NCBI RefSeq assembly: GCF_014640295.1
Contig: NZ_BMGR01000004.1
Coordinates: 248,001 to 312,000, forward strand
DNA length: 64,000 nucleotides
Source of the DNA: Paenibacillus abyssi
GTDB taxonomy: Bacteria; Bacillota; Bacilli; Paenibacillales; Paenibacillaceae
Direction: 5' to 3'
Positions 53,503 to 62,790 of the stretch are shown piece after piece. The notes below the pieces were generated by a model. That model did not search any database. It was not told the DNA's origin and was given only the letters and a program-made list of their open reading frames with translations. The position numbers and the translations under genes were made by a program. Each line of letters opens with the position of its first letter. Within the stretch, counting starts at the first letter, position 1.

Positions 53503-54752
53503 GGCAGTCCCTCCTCATAAGCCAGCTTGTATAATAGAGCCGTCAGCACTCCAAAACCGGCGGTCAGCGACCGGGGAGAGGAATATTCCTCCGGCGAATG
53601 GCTAATGCCGTCCTTGCTGGGGATGAATACCATCGCGGCCGGGCACACAGCTTGAAACAGCTGTGCGTCATGACCGGCTCCGCTGACCATCCGCCTGTAA
53701 GGCAACCGCTGCTCTTTGCATATGTCTTCAATATTCGCCGTCAGCTGCGCATCCATCTGTACCGGCTTTGCATTCATCCACAACTCATAGTCCAATTTCA
53801 AGGCTCTGCGCGTCGCAATTTCCTTATAGGTGTCAATTAAATGATTGCAAAACAAGGACAGCTCTTTCTCGTTGCCATGCCTTATATCAAGCGTAAACGT
53901 CACCGAACCCGGAATGACATTGGGCATGTTCGGAGCCGCCTCGATTTTGCCTGCTGTAGCAACCAGCGGCTCACCATAGCGGAACGCTTTTTTCTCCAGC
54001 TCCAGGATCATTTCGGCCGCGCCCGTCATCGCATCCTTGCGCATCGTCATCGGCGTTGTGCCTGCATGGTTGGCCGCGCCTGTGACCGTAACGGTAAATC
54101 GCTTTTGCGAGGCGATCGTTTCCACGATCCCGATCTGCTGCTCCATCCGCTCCAAGGTTACCCCCTGCTCAATATGAAGCTCGATATATGCCGCCAGATC
54201 GCGGCGCACGCAGTCCGGCTGCTCCGCAAGGCCGAAGCCGGCAGCCCGCATTGCATCGGCCATCGCTACTCCCTCAGAGTCTTTATATTGGCCGGCATTG
54301 TTCCAATCGTAGATCCCTGTAATATTGCCGGAACCCCAGTAAGACAACGGAAACCGGCTGCCTTCCTCCTCTGCTAACGAAACAACCTCCAACGTTCTTT
54401 TTGGCTTCCCGTAGGTTTTCTTAAGCAGGAAAAATGCCGCAATCGCAGCAGCAACACCATAAGCGCCATCAAATTTCCCGCCCATCCGTACGGTATCGAT
54501 ATGCGATCCGGTTAATACGGCCAAAGGCTCTTGCGATGAGCCAGGCAGCCGTCCGTATACATTGCCCACCCGGTCAGCGTATACTTGCAAGCCCAATGAT
54601 CTCATTCTCTCAGATACGTGCCTCTGCGCGCTCCGCCATTGTTCCGTGTACAACAGCCGGGTGACTCCGCCTTGATCAGCACTGAATGAGGCCAGCTCCT
54701 CCAACAGCTCCAGCATGAGTTCGACCGCTTCTTTCTTTATTGCCTCATTCAT
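53499..54752 (-). CDS. pucF: Allantoate amidohydrolase
   Basis: A 417-aa M20-family metal-dependent hydrolase of the AllC/hydantoinase branch. Metal ligands are visible in GSHIDTVRMGGKFDGAYG (about 85-100), EEEGSRF (about 127) and HIEQG (about 190). A dimerisation domain inserts between metal sites. It opens allantoate to ureidoglycine, releasing CO2 and ammonia. It starts 14 bases after pucH and overlaps pucG. Confidence 0.92.
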   Translation of the reverse strand: MNEAIKKEAVELMLELLEELASFSADQGGVTRLLYTEQWRSAQRHVSERMRSLGLQVYADRVGNVYGRLPGSSQEPLAVLTGSHIDTVRMGGKFDGAYGVAAAIAAFFLLKKTYGKPKRTLEVVSLAEEEGSRFPLSYWGSGNITGIYDWNNAGQYKDSEGVAMADAMRAAGFGLAEQPDCVRRDLAAYIELHIEQGVTLERMEQQIGIVETIASQKRFTVTVTGAANHAGTTPMTMRKDAMTGAAEMILELEKKAFRYGEPLVATAGKIEAAPNMPNVIPGSVTFTLDIRHGNEKELSLFCNHLIDTYKEIATRRALKLDYELWMNAKPVQMDAQLTANIEDICKEQRLPYRRMVSGAGHDAQLFQAVCPAAMVFIPSKDGISHSPEEYSSPRSLTAGFGVLTALLYKLAYEEGLP

Positions 54753-54765
54753 GCTTTGACCTCCT

Positions 54766-56160
54766 TTATCCGTTGATCGGGACGCCTTTCACAACCTTCA
54801 TCCAGCAGCCGCCCGACGCATCCCTGATTCCTTCCTCAGCAGTATAAACGATCTGCCCTCTGCACAAAGTTGTCTTCACTTTGCATGAGAGCTGCATGCC
54901 GATGTAGGGGCTGTGCTGATGGCGGTAATACAAATCTTCCTTGCGCAGCATGTAACGCCAATCCGGATCGAGGATGGCAATATCCGCATCCATGCCCAGA
55001 GACATGGACCCTTTACGGTTAGAAAGTCCAAACCGGGCAGCCGGTTGGCCGGACAGCATCCGTGAGAGCAGCGTGACCGGAAGCTTCCTGCGGTTGACCC
55101 CCTCGTGAAACAACAGCTCAAGGCTGCTCTGCGCGCCAGATATGCCGCCCCACACGTCAAAAAACGATTTCCCTTCGCCCTGCTTTAACGCTCCCGGACA
55201 CGGCGAATGGTCTGAGGCAATGAGATCGATCTTGCCCTCTGCAAGCTTCTCCCAAAGCCCTTCACGCTCGGACTCGCTGCGCAGCGGCGGCGCACACTTC
55301 GCTGCTGCGCCTATGCGTTCCATATCCGTTTCATTTAATAATAGATAGTGCGGACAGGTTTCGGCCGTAACATCAAACCCGCTCTTCTTGGCTTGAGCAA
55401 TGATCTCTATTGTCTCCGGGCTGCTGATATGGACAAAGTGCAGTCTGCAGCCGGTCTTCCCAGCGAAAAACAATGCCCGGTTGACCGCCTCCTGTTCTGC
55501 GATCGCCGGCCGGGAAGCAGCGAAGTCGAGCGCTCCTGTTCTTCCTTGCGAGATGGCATCCGCTGCCAGGCGCGAGGTGATCGCATCGCTCTCTGCATGA
55601 AGGGCCAGAATCCCGTTAAATGCGGCAATTCGTTTCATCCCTTCGTGCAGCGTCCAGTCATCCACCTCCCTGAACCGTTCCTCGCCTTCGCCTCCCGGAT
55701 TAGAGAGAAAGGCTTTAAAGCCAATCACCCCAGCGTCAGCCATCGCTTCCAAATGCGTCAGATTGCCCGGTACCAAACCGCCCCAGAACGTATAATCGAC
55801 CGCAGAATTCAATCTTGCGGCGTCGGCCTTCAAGCGCAGCGCTTCGACGTTAACCGTAGGCGGAATACCATTGAGCGGCATATCCGCATAGGTGGTGCAG
55901 CCGCCGGCCGCAAGAGCCGCCGAGCCGGTGCGAAAGCCTTCCCAATACCCCATGTTCGGCTCATTGAAATGAACGTGCATGTCGATCATCCCCGGCAGCA
56001 CATAACAGCCCGCAGCCTCAAGCACACGTGTGTCCTGTGCGTCCAGATGATCCGCAAGAGCGGCAATCCGGCCTGCTGCGATGCCGATATCCATTCTTCG
56101 TACCTCATCCGGCAGGACGACTTCCCCATTTTTGATAATGATATCGAACGATCCCTCCAT
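54766..56160 (-). CDS. pucH: Allantoinase
   Basis: A 464-aa amidohydrolase-superfamily enzyme. Metal motifs are HVHFNEP at about 64-70, a carbamylated lysine in GFKAFLSN at about 150, His in LHAESDA and in FVHISSPE, and the catalytic Asp in IASDHSPCP at about 315. It hydrolyses allantoin to allantoate. Normal length. It follows the hydroxyisourate hydrolase gene by 15 bases. Confidence 0.93.
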   Translation of the reverse strand: MEGSFDIIIKNGEVVLPDEVRRMDIGIAAGRIAALADHLDAQDTRVLEAAGCYVLPGMIDMHVHFNEPNMGYWEGFRTGSAALAAGGCTTYADMPLNGIPPTVNVEALRLKADAARLNSAVDYTFWGGLVPGNLTHLEAMADAGVIGFKAFLSNPGGEGEERFREVDDWTLHEGMKRIAAFNGILALHAESDAITSRLAADAISQGRTGALDFAASRPAIAEQEAVNRALFFAGKTGCRLHFVHISSPETIEIIAQAKKSGFDVTAETCPHYLLLNETDMERIGAAAKCAPPLRSESEREGLWEKLAEGKIDLIASDHSPCPGALKQGEGKSFFDVWGGISGAQSSLELLFHEGVNRRKLPVTLLSRMLSGQPAARFGLSNRKGSMSLGMDADIAILDPDWRYMLRKEDLYYRHQHSPYIGMQLSCKVKTTLCRGQIVYTAEEGIRDASGGCWMKVVKGVPING

Positions 56161-56175
56161 CGCGTTGCGATCCTC

Positions 56176-56538
56176 CTAACTGCCGCGGTATGTGCTGTAG
56201 CCGCCCGGCGCGACTAATAACGGTACATGATAATGCTCGTGAATATCCGTGATGACAAACCGGACAGGGATCGCTTCAAGAAATGGGACCGGCTTTGCCA
56301 TGCCGCCTGATGCTTCCCGGAAATAATCGCCGGCAAAAAACACCAGCTCATACATGCCGCTCACCATTGTATCCTGCTCCAGCAGCGGCGATGGCAGGCG
56401 GCCATCCGCATTCGTCCTTGTCTCGCATACCTTGCGATACACGCCGTCTTCTTCGATCCTCCACAGCTGCAGCAGCATACCCTCCGCAGGCTTCCCCCGC
56501 GAAGTATCCAGTACATGGGTCGTCAGCCTGCCTGTCAT
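56176..56538 (-). CDS. pucM: 5-hydroxyisourate hydrolase (transthyretin-like)
   Basis: A 120-aa transthyretin-like enzyme. It has the N-terminal LTTHVLDTSRGKPAEG (catalytic His) and the C-terminal YRGS signature. It hydrolyses 5-hydroxyisourate to OHCU. The ATG at 56538 overlaps the uricase stop by four bases; the longer frame to 56664 runs inside the uricase gene and is not used. Confidence 0.93.
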   Translation of the reverse strand: MTGRLTTHVLDTSRGKPAEGMLLQLWRIEEDGVYRKVCETRTNADGRLPSPLLEQDTMVSGMYELVFFAGDYFREASGGMAKPVPFLEAIPVRFVITDIHEHYHVPLLVAPGGYSTYRGS

Positions 56539-57494
56539 CGTGCGGATTCCCCCTTTGCCAAATCCCCCCTTGTCATGGAAAATCCCTGGAATCCGTAAGG
56601 AGGCCGCGGCTCCGTGTACACACTTCCCCGGGAGCCTTCGATCGTGTCGATCACTATCTCCCAAGTCCTGTTGCTGGATTCGAAATTCACCTCTGCCAGC
56701 TGGGGAAAACGCGTAAGAATCCGAAGTCCGATCTGATAGATCAAATATTGAATGGAGGGGGTGTTAAACTCATGAAAGACGTGGTGCGCAATATCGCGGA
56801 CTTGCTCTGCGGCCACATAACGTCCGGACTCCCCATCCAGCGCGTCATTCACGTCGGCATATCGCCATCCGATATTCAAAAAGATGAATAAAGGCCGGTC
56901 ATAGCTATCCGGAAGCGTTGTGTATTCGTCACGGATAAACCCAAAGAAAGAGCTTCCGCTCACTTTGATCAGTTGCAAATCCGCGATGCTTGAGACATGC
57001 GATACAATTGCAGCTTCACTCTCCAAGCGTGTAAACTCCAGCGTTGCGGAAGCATGATCATTATGAGAGCGACGGAAGACGAGCCCGCTCTCCGCTAATT
57101 GCCCGCCATCCTTTACGGCCAAGCTGTCAAACGGAATCCGGTCTCCTGTAACCGTAATGGATGCCACGTGCGGATATCTAGCAAAAAATTGTCGGCACAC
57201 AAAGGCCAGCAGCCCCTCTGTCGTCGAACCCGTATATTGAGCGGTCTGGCGCAGAATGAAGTTTTTCATCGAATCCGTCGCCACGACCATCGCATTATTG
57301 CCTTCCGTGAACGAAGTCAAAAAAGACTCGCCGCTGACTGCAAATTTAATATTATGTGCGAAAATGACATTATCATTGCCCGCGTAAGCCGATTCAGAGA
57401 CCGGCGGCACCGCAAGCGGCTTGGCGTAGGTCCGGTAAGTCAGCACATCCCCTTTTCCGTAATACATCGTGCGGCCCCTTGTACGTTCGGTCAT
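56535..57494 (-). CDS. pucL: Urate oxidase (uricase)
   Basis: A 319-aa cofactor-free urate oxidase made of two T-fold halves. Characteristic segments are YYGKGDVLTYRTYAKPL, DNVIFAHNIKF, ATDSMKNFI and LIKVSGSSFFGFIRDEYTTLP, and FNTPSIQYLIYQIG near the C terminus. It oxidises urate to 5-hydroxyisourate. In Bacillus subtilis PucL is fused to OHCU decarboxylase; here they are separate genes overlapping by ATGA. Confidence 0.93.
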   Translation of the reverse strand: MTERTRGRTMYYGKGDVLTYRTYAKPLAVPPVSESAYAGNDNVIFAHNIKFAVSGESFLTSFTEGNNAMVVATDSMKNFILRQTAQYTGSTTEGLLAFVCRQFFARYPHVASITVTGDRIPFDSLAVKDGGQLAESGLVFRRSHNDHASATLEFTRLESEAAIVSHVSSIADLQLIKVSGSSFFGFIRDEYTTLPDSYDRPLFIFLNIGWRYADVNDALDGESGRYVAAEQVRDIAHHVFHEFNTPSIQYLIYQIGLRILTRFPQLAEVNFESSNRTWEIVIDTIEGSRGSVYTEPRPPYGFQGFSMTRGDLAKGESAR

Positions 57495-58009
57495 GGCGCC
57501 TCCTCCTCATCTTCGTGAATAAGATCAAGCAGCCGAAATCCGGTGATCCTCCCGATCTCCATTAATGCCTGCTCCCACTCCTCCTGTGAGCAGCGGCGCA
57601 CCCTTCTGTGCATGGCGTCCAAAATCTCTTCCTTGCTGTGTCCCTTTACAGCCATAATAAACGGAAAGCCGAAACGCTCCGCATATTGGCGGTTTAACGC
57701 AGCGAACTGCTCGTATTCCCCCTGAGTCAACCGGTCAAGTCCGGCTCCCTGCTGCTCCGCTGTAGACATCTCGCTGACCTTTAATCGGGTGGCCAGATCG
57801 GGATGGGCTTTGAACAGCTCTGCCACTTTCTCGAAGGGCGCCATACGCACCGTCCTCATCATCGCATCATGCAGCGCTTGGCGGGAAGCGAACGGGCCAA
57901 CTGGCCAGCTCTGATCAGCAACCCAGGGAGAATGCTCGAAAATACCGGCCAATGCTTGGATGAATTGTTCACGGTCCATGTCGTTGATGTGCTTCATTGA
58001 AATTGACAT
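57491..58009 (-). CDS. uraD: OHCU decarboxylase
   Basis: A 172-aa all-helical enzyme that decarboxylates 2-oxo-4-hydroxy-4-carboxy-5-ureidoimidazoline to S-allantoin. The catalytic histidine is in FKAHPDLATRL at about 68, and the family segments FEHSPWVAD and NRQYAERFGFPFIMAVKG are present. It is the free counterpart of the N-terminal half of Bacillus PucL. It overlaps the uricase gene by four bases. Start at 58009 with GAGGTGGG. Confidence 0.92.
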   Translation of the reverse strand: MSISMKHINDMDREQFIQALAGIFEHSPWVADQSWPVGPFASRQALHDAMMRTVRMAPFEKVAELFKAHPDLATRLKVSEMSTAEQQGAGLDRLTQGEYEQFAALNRQYAERFGFPFIMAVKGHSKEEILDAMHRRVRRCSQEEWEQALMEIGRITGFRLLDLIHEDEEEAP

Positions 58010-58067
58010 ATCTATCCCACCTCACATGTGCATGCCGGTTATGAATGTCGCGTTTGTCCACCGATTA

Positions 58068-58601
58068 TCATCCATCTGCCGTTTCGATCGCTTTGTAAAC
58101 AGCTCGCAGGATACCGCCGTAACCGGTACAGCGGCACAGGTTGCCCGATAAAGCTTCCTCCACTTCCGCCTTGCAGGGACGGGGGTTATCATCAAGCAGC
58201 GCTTTTGTTGAAATGACCATTCCCGGTGTACAGTACCCGCATTGAAAGCCTCCCTCATCCAAGAAGGCCTGCTGAATCGGATGCACACCTCGTCCGCTCA
58301 AGCCTTCAATAGAAGTAATTTTCTTGCCAGCGCATTGATAGGCCATCGTTAGACAGGCATTGACCGGTTTGCCGTCCATCAGTACCATACACGCGCCGCA
58401 GCGTCCGATCTCGCAGGAACGTTTCGTGCCTGTAAGTTGCAGATCGTCTCGCAGGATGAATAACAGCCGCCTGGACGGCTGCACCTTCATCGATACGGGT
58501 TCGCCGTTCACATCGCAATCCAATGTGTAGGAAGTCTCACTGGAGATCATGCTGGAAGTCACTTGGGGAGCACCCTGTTTCATAGCGTGATTATCGGTCA
58601 T
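58068..58601 (-). CDS. pucE: Xanthine dehydrogenase iron-sulfur subunit
   Basis: A 177-aa small subunit with two [2Fe-2S] clusters. The plant-type motif is CEIGRCGACMVLMDGKPVNAC at about 60-80, and the second cluster is CGYCTPGM at about 115 plus CRCTGY at about 150. A 25-residue N-terminal extension precedes the ferredoxin domain. It passes electrons from the molybdenum to the FAD subunit. It overlaps pucD by four bases. Confidence 0.94.
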   Translation of the reverse strand: MTDNHAMKQGAPQVTSSMISSETSYTLDCDVNGEPVSMKVQPSRRLLFILRDDLQLTGTKRSCEIGRCGACMVLMDGKPVNACLTMAYQCAGKKITSIEGLSGRGVHPIQQAFLDEGGFQCGYCTPGMVISTKALLDDNPRPCKAEVEEALSGNLCRCTGYGGILRAVYKAIETADG

Positions 58602-60874
58602 GCACCGCTCACCTCTTTCTTTTGCGCAAATGGCGCTTCTTGAAGGAGGTGAGGCTCGATAGGCAGCTTAGCGATCCGCTTGCCCACTGCATGGTGCACA
58701 GCAGACGTTATCGCAGGAGCAAGCGCAACAGAACCGATCTCGCCGACTCCCCGCGGGCCGTAAATGTCGCCTTCCGGCAGTGTCTCAATCGGCACTACCG
58801 TTACGCTCCCGTTAAGATCCGTTACAGTAGGGATAAGATACGTATCCAGATTGTTCACCCCATACCGCCCGCTATTCATGAAAGCATCCTCCGAAAGCGT
58901 GAAGCCGAGCGCCATCCCGCTTCCGCCTTCGATCTGCCCGAGAAAGCCTTGCGGATTCACGACAGGCCCTGCCGCTACCGCATGATATTGATCGACGACT
59001 TTAACCCGTCCGGTCAGCGTATTGACTTCCACCTTTACAGCGACGGCCGCATACGTATACAGAAAATGTGCCCCCACCCGTTTATCCGGTGTAACCGGGT
59101 AGTGAAATTCCGTCTTGACAGCAAGCGGCTCTCCAGCGGCTGACGCCAATTGCTCAAATGTCAGCAGAAGGACGCCCGCCTTATTCCTTATCCCGCCTGC
59201 TCCCAATTCCAATTGTTCATAAGGAGTGCCTGTAAGGGCAGCGGCCTTTTCAACCAGAAGCTTCGTAAAGGCCGGGCGCATGTTCCGCAGCGCCGTCCAC
59301 ATCATGCTCGTTGCCCGGGATGCCGTGCTGGAACCGCTGTCCGGGACCACATCGGTATCGCCGATCACAATGCGCAGATCCTCCGTCGCAAATCCGAACT
59401 GCTCGATCAGCATTTGTTCGAGCGTCGCGATCAAGCCCTGGCCGAATTCCTCGTAGCCGAATATCGCCTCGATTTTCCCATCCGCTGCAAGCGCCAATCG
59501 GCCCGCCCCGGGATCGGGGATGCCAAAGCCCAATCCTGCCCCATGCATGGCCAAGGCCGCGCCGATTCCCGTACGAATCCATGGTTCATGTGTTTCTCCG
59601 CTTGGCCCGCTGCGCTCCATCCAGAGCGGGCTTTGAGCCAATACTTCCCACACCTGCTTTGCGCCGTCAGTCTGTGCAATACGCTGGCCAAGCGGCCCTG
59701 GATCGCCGATCTGCCGCAGATTCAACGCTCTGAATGTCCAGGGGTCCATGCCAAGCAGCTCCGCCAGCCGGTCCATTTGTCCTTCCAAGGCGAATATGGC
59801 CTGGTTGCCGCCAAAACCGCGAAATTCACCGGAAACGCCGTTATTCGTATAGACGGAATAGCCTTGTGCCTCGACATTTTCGAACCGGTATCCGCTCACG
59901 GCATGCTCGAGCGCAAAATTCAGCACCTCGGCTCCCAAGGTCGCGTAAGCGCCGGTATCGGCTACAATTCTCACCTGGTGAGCGAGCAATTTGCCCTCCC
60001 GATTGACGCCGGTCTTCATTGTTATTTTCATCGGATGCCTTTTAATGCCGGCACGTACCGATTCCTTCCTGGAATTGTGCAGCTTTACCGGCCTGCCTGT
60101 TCGCAGTGCCAGCAGAACCCCGTAGGGCTGGACATTGAGCTCATCCTTGCCGCCGAACGATCCGCCAATCGGACTGGATATCACGCGGATATCCGATTCG
60201 GGCAGCCCTGTAATGCGCGACAGCTGCAAACGGTCCATCAATCCGTGCTGGGTGGCGGAATAGACCGTTATTCTGCCATTTTCCCCAGGGATGAATAACC
60301 CGCCCTCCGTTTCCATATACGTATGCATCTGACGGGGCGTGAAATACGTCTCTTCCACGATATGGACACAGTCATCAAAGGCCGCGGCGGTATCTCCTCT
60401 CCGATACTCCGCGCGGTGCAGCAGATTTCCCTCCGGATGCAGAAGCATCGCATCTTCAGCCAGAGCCTGCTCCGGGTCGTCAATGACCGGAAGCGCCTCG
60501 TATTCAACCTCGATCAGCTTCAGCGCCTGGTCCGCGAGCTCCTCGCTGTCAGCCGCAACGGCGGCGACTGCGTCTCCGACATAACGAACGCGATCCTCGC
60601 AGAATACCGGCTGATTCGGCTTGGCAATGCCAAAGCCGTTCAAGCCCGGTATATCCTCAAACGTCAGAACAGCGTGGACACCTGGCAGGGCCATAGCTTT
60701 ATCTGTGCAAAGCTTTATAATGCGGGCATGCGCAAAAGCGCTTCGAAGCACGTTTCCAAAGAGCATGCCGGAAGCGGACATATCCGTAAGATAAACCAGC
60801 TTGCCCGTTACTTTCTCCTCTCCGTCAGGCCTGGTCCGCCATCGCTTACCGCTTGTTTCCCGATTCAGCAGCAT
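58598..60874 (-). CDS. pucD: Xanthine dehydrogenase molybdenum-binding subunit
   Basis: A 758-aa catalytic subunit that binds molybdopterin and hydroxylates hypoxanthine and xanthine. Family marks are SAFAHARI, GSFGGKDELNVQPY at about 240 (molybdopterin Gln/Phe region), GVSGEFRGFG at about 345, and GPRGVGEIG near the end with the catalytic glutamate. Length is that of the separate large subunit. It lies between the FAD and iron-sulfur subunits, as in xdh operons. Confidence 0.94.
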   Translation of the reverse strand: MLLNRETSGKRWRTRPDGEEKVTGKLVYLTDMSASGMLFGNVLRSAFAHARIIKLCTDKAMALPGVHAVLTFEDIPGLNGFGIAKPNQPVFCEDRVRYVGDAVAAVAADSEELADQALKLIEVEYEALPVIDDPEQALAEDAMLLHPEGNLLHRAEYRRGDTAAAFDDCVHIVEETYFTPRQMHTYMETEGGLFIPGENGRITVYSATQHGLMDRLQLSRITGLPESDIRVISSPIGGSFGGKDELNVQPYGVLLALRTGRPVKLHNSRKESVRAGIKRHPMKITMKTGVNREGKLLAHQVRIVADTGAYATLGAEVLNFALEHAVSGYRFENVEAQGYSVYTNNGVSGEFRGFGGNQAIFALEGQMDRLAELLGMDPWTFRALNLRQIGDPGPLGQRIAQTDGAKQVWEVLAQSPLWMERSGPSGETHEPWIRTGIGAALAMHGAGLGFGIPDPGAGRLALAADGKIEAIFGYEEFGQGLIATLEQMLIEQFGFATEDLRIVIGDTDVVPDSGSSTASRATSMMWTALRNMRPAFTKLLVEKAAALTGTPYEQLELGAGGIRNKAGVLLLTFEQLASAAGEPLAVKTEFHYPVTPDKRVGAHFLYTYAAVAVKVEVNTLTGRVKVVDQYHAVAAGPVVNPQGFLGQIEGGSGMALGFTLSEDAFMNSGRYGVNNLDTYLIPTVTDLNGSVTVVPIETLPEGDIYGPRGVGEIGSVALAPAITSAVHHAVGKRIAKLPIEPHLLQEAPFAQKKEVSGA

Positions 60875-60904
60875 GGTTTCCTCTCCCTTCCCTGATGTTG
60901 GCAG

Positions 60905-61828
60905 TCAGTGCATTCCCGCTTGGCCTGCGGCTCTCCAAAGCGCTGAGAGAATCAGATTGGCGGCCGTTTGCTTCTTGTACAATGCGCTTGCGAACAGATC
61001 GCCTTGCAGTTCTGCATTTTCAACAATCATGTCATATATGGTTCCGAGCAGCGGTTGCGTGTAATTGGCATGCTGGAGCAGCGACTCCACTTCCTTCAAG
61101 CGCTGCGCAATCGCTCCGCCGCCGCCTAACGCGATCCGAAACCCCGATAATAGTCCGTCTTGATGAATCCTGCCGGTCATCGCTACGGAAACGAGCGAAG
61201 GGGTAAATGCCTCTCTCCGGCCGATTTTTTTGTACATTTCCAATCGCATCCCGCTATCCACATCGGAATCGGATGCGATCGGGATGCGGATTTCCTTTAA
61301 GATGCGGTTATCTTTTGCCGCATGATTTGCCGCAGCATGCCGCAAACCGGCCAACCAATCTGCAAGCGGTTCTACCTGCAGCAGCTTGCCGTCATACCAG
61401 ACGAGCTGCGCCTCATAAACGAGCAGTGCAGGCAGTGCATCGCCAAACGTCGATGCGACATTTCCGCCGATCGTCGCGAGATTGCGCACCGAAGGCGCGG
61501 CGATTGCACGCACAGCTTCCATCAGTACGGGCACATGGTTTACCAGCAGGGCAGAGCTTCGGCATGACGCGAGCGTTGTGAGCGCACCGATCGTCAACAA
61601 TTCGCCATCCTTCAGTTCGATACCGGCAAGCAGGCCGGTGCTGCACAGATCAATGAAATGGCCGGGAGGGGCTGCCCCCTCCGCTTCCCATTGGGTGCGC
61701 AAATACGTCGTTCCAGCAGTGTATACGGCGGCATCGCCCAGCATGTGCTTCAACCGCCATGCTTCGGAAAGATCCGCCGGCTGCCACACCTTTGGAAAGG
61801 AGGTCCTGTTCTCTTGTTCCATCATCAC
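60905..61828 (-). CDS. pucC: Xanthine dehydrogenase FAD-binding subunit
   Basis: A 307-aa medium subunit. The FAD motif AGTTYLRTQW is at about 38, and IAAPSVRNLATIGGNVAS at about 110 is the classic second FAD motif. The C-terminal CO-dehydrogenase flavoprotein domain follows. Three start codons are adjacent (GTG ATG ATG at 61828-61820), so the exact N terminus is open. First of the three xanthine dehydrogenase genes. Confidence 0.92.
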   Translation of the reverse strand: MMMEQENRTSFPKVWQPADLSEAWRLKHMLGDAAVYTAGTTYLRTQWEAEGAAPPGHFIDLCSTGLLAGIELKDGELLTIGALTTLASCRSSALLVNHVPVLMEAVRAIAAPSVRNLATIGGNVASTFGDALPALLVYEAQLVWYDGKLLQVEPLADWLAGLRHAAANHAAKDNRILKEIRIPIASDSDVDSGMRLEMYKKIGRREAFTPSLVSVAMTGRIHQDGLLSGFRIALGGGGAIAQRLKEVESLLQHANYTQPLLGTIYDMIVENAELQGDLFASALYKKQTAANLILSALWRAAGQAGMH

Positions 61829-61844
61829 AGCCGCCCCCTTTCAA

Positions 61845-62774
61845 TTAGAAACGCTGTTCGCGAATATATGGCTGTCCAAGCGCCTCCGGCGTGCCGGAAG
61901 GCTTATTACGATTGCGCCAGCCAAGAAACATAAGAACCAATATCGTAACAACATAGGGAATCATCTTTAAAAAATACGGGGGGATATCGCTGCCGGTCAA
62001 CTGAATACGGAAGCCGAGCGTATCCAGCACCCCAAAGAAATAAGCGCAGAACAGTGCGCGGATCGGATTCCACCTTGCAAAAATAACAAGCGCGACCGCA
62101 ATCCAACCCCTTCCCGCCGTCATCCCTTCGATCCAGGTCGGGGAATACACTAACAGCATATTTGCTCCCGCCAGCCCAATCAGCGCAGCGCCCACGATGA
62201 CATAACCGTATCGAAATAACTGTACGCGAATGCCCATAACATCGGCGGTAGCCGGATTATCACCCAATGCTCTCAGATGCAGCCCCCATGATGTCCGATG
62301 AATGAACACATGCATAGCGATAACAAGGACAAAGCTGACCCAAGTGAAGAGATTCAAATTCGCGAAAATCGGGCCGATGACCGGGATCGGCTCAAGCCAG
62401 GGCAGTTGCAGCCTCGGCACCGTCGTGCCAAGCGGCTGGCCGCTGACCGATTTGCCCAGATAGGCGCTAAAACCTGTGCCGAAAAGCGTTACCGCCAGTC
62501 CGCTTACAATCTGATTCGCACGCAGTGTCACACATAAAAAAGCATGGATAAGTCCAAGCGCCGCACTTACGCCAAATACCGCCAGCAAGGCCAGGCTCAA
62601 GCTTCCGGTTTGCAGATAGGTCAGGCATGCGGTTACCGCCCCCATCAGCATCAAGCCTTCGGCGCCTAGTTGTATAATGCCTGCACGCTCGTTCATGATG
62701 CCGCCTAATGTGGCAAACAGCAGCGGAGTGCCGGCAGCGATCGCTGCAATCAGCAGCTGCGTGGTTAATTCCAT
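61845..62774 (-). CDS. ABC importer permease, BMP/nucleoside type (second)
   Basis: A 309-aa permease of the LivH/RbsC-like group used by BMP-family nucleoside and purine importers. It has about nine hydrophobic helices; NERAGIIQLGAEGLMLMGA and LGDNPATADVMGIRV are diagnostic. ATG at 62774 has GGGAGG upstream; the frame open to 62837 lies inside the partner permease gene. Next to purine genes, xanthine, urate or nucleosides are likely substrates. Confidence 0.87.
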   Translation of the reverse strand: MELTTQLLIAAIAAGTPLLFATLGGIMNERAGIIQLGAEGLMLMGAVTACLTYLQTGSLSLALLAVFGVSAALGLIHAFLCVTLRANQIVSGLAVTLFGTGFSAYLGKSVSGQPLGTTVPRLQLPWLEPIPVIGPIFANLNLFTWVSFVLVIAMHVFIHRTSWGLHLRALGDNPATADVMGIRVQLFRYGYVIVGAALIGLAGANMLLVYSPTWIEGMTAGRGWIAVALVIFARWNPIRALFCAYFFGVLDTLGFRIQLTGSDIPPYFLKMIPYVVTILVLMFLGWRNRNKPSGTPEALGQPYIREQRF

Positions 62775-62790
62775 TCCAAGTCGCCTCCCA

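Noticed and set aside
59150-60298. A 382-codon open frame antisense to pucD
   Set aside because: Fully opposite the molybdenum subunit, with no ribosome binding site or recognisable domain.
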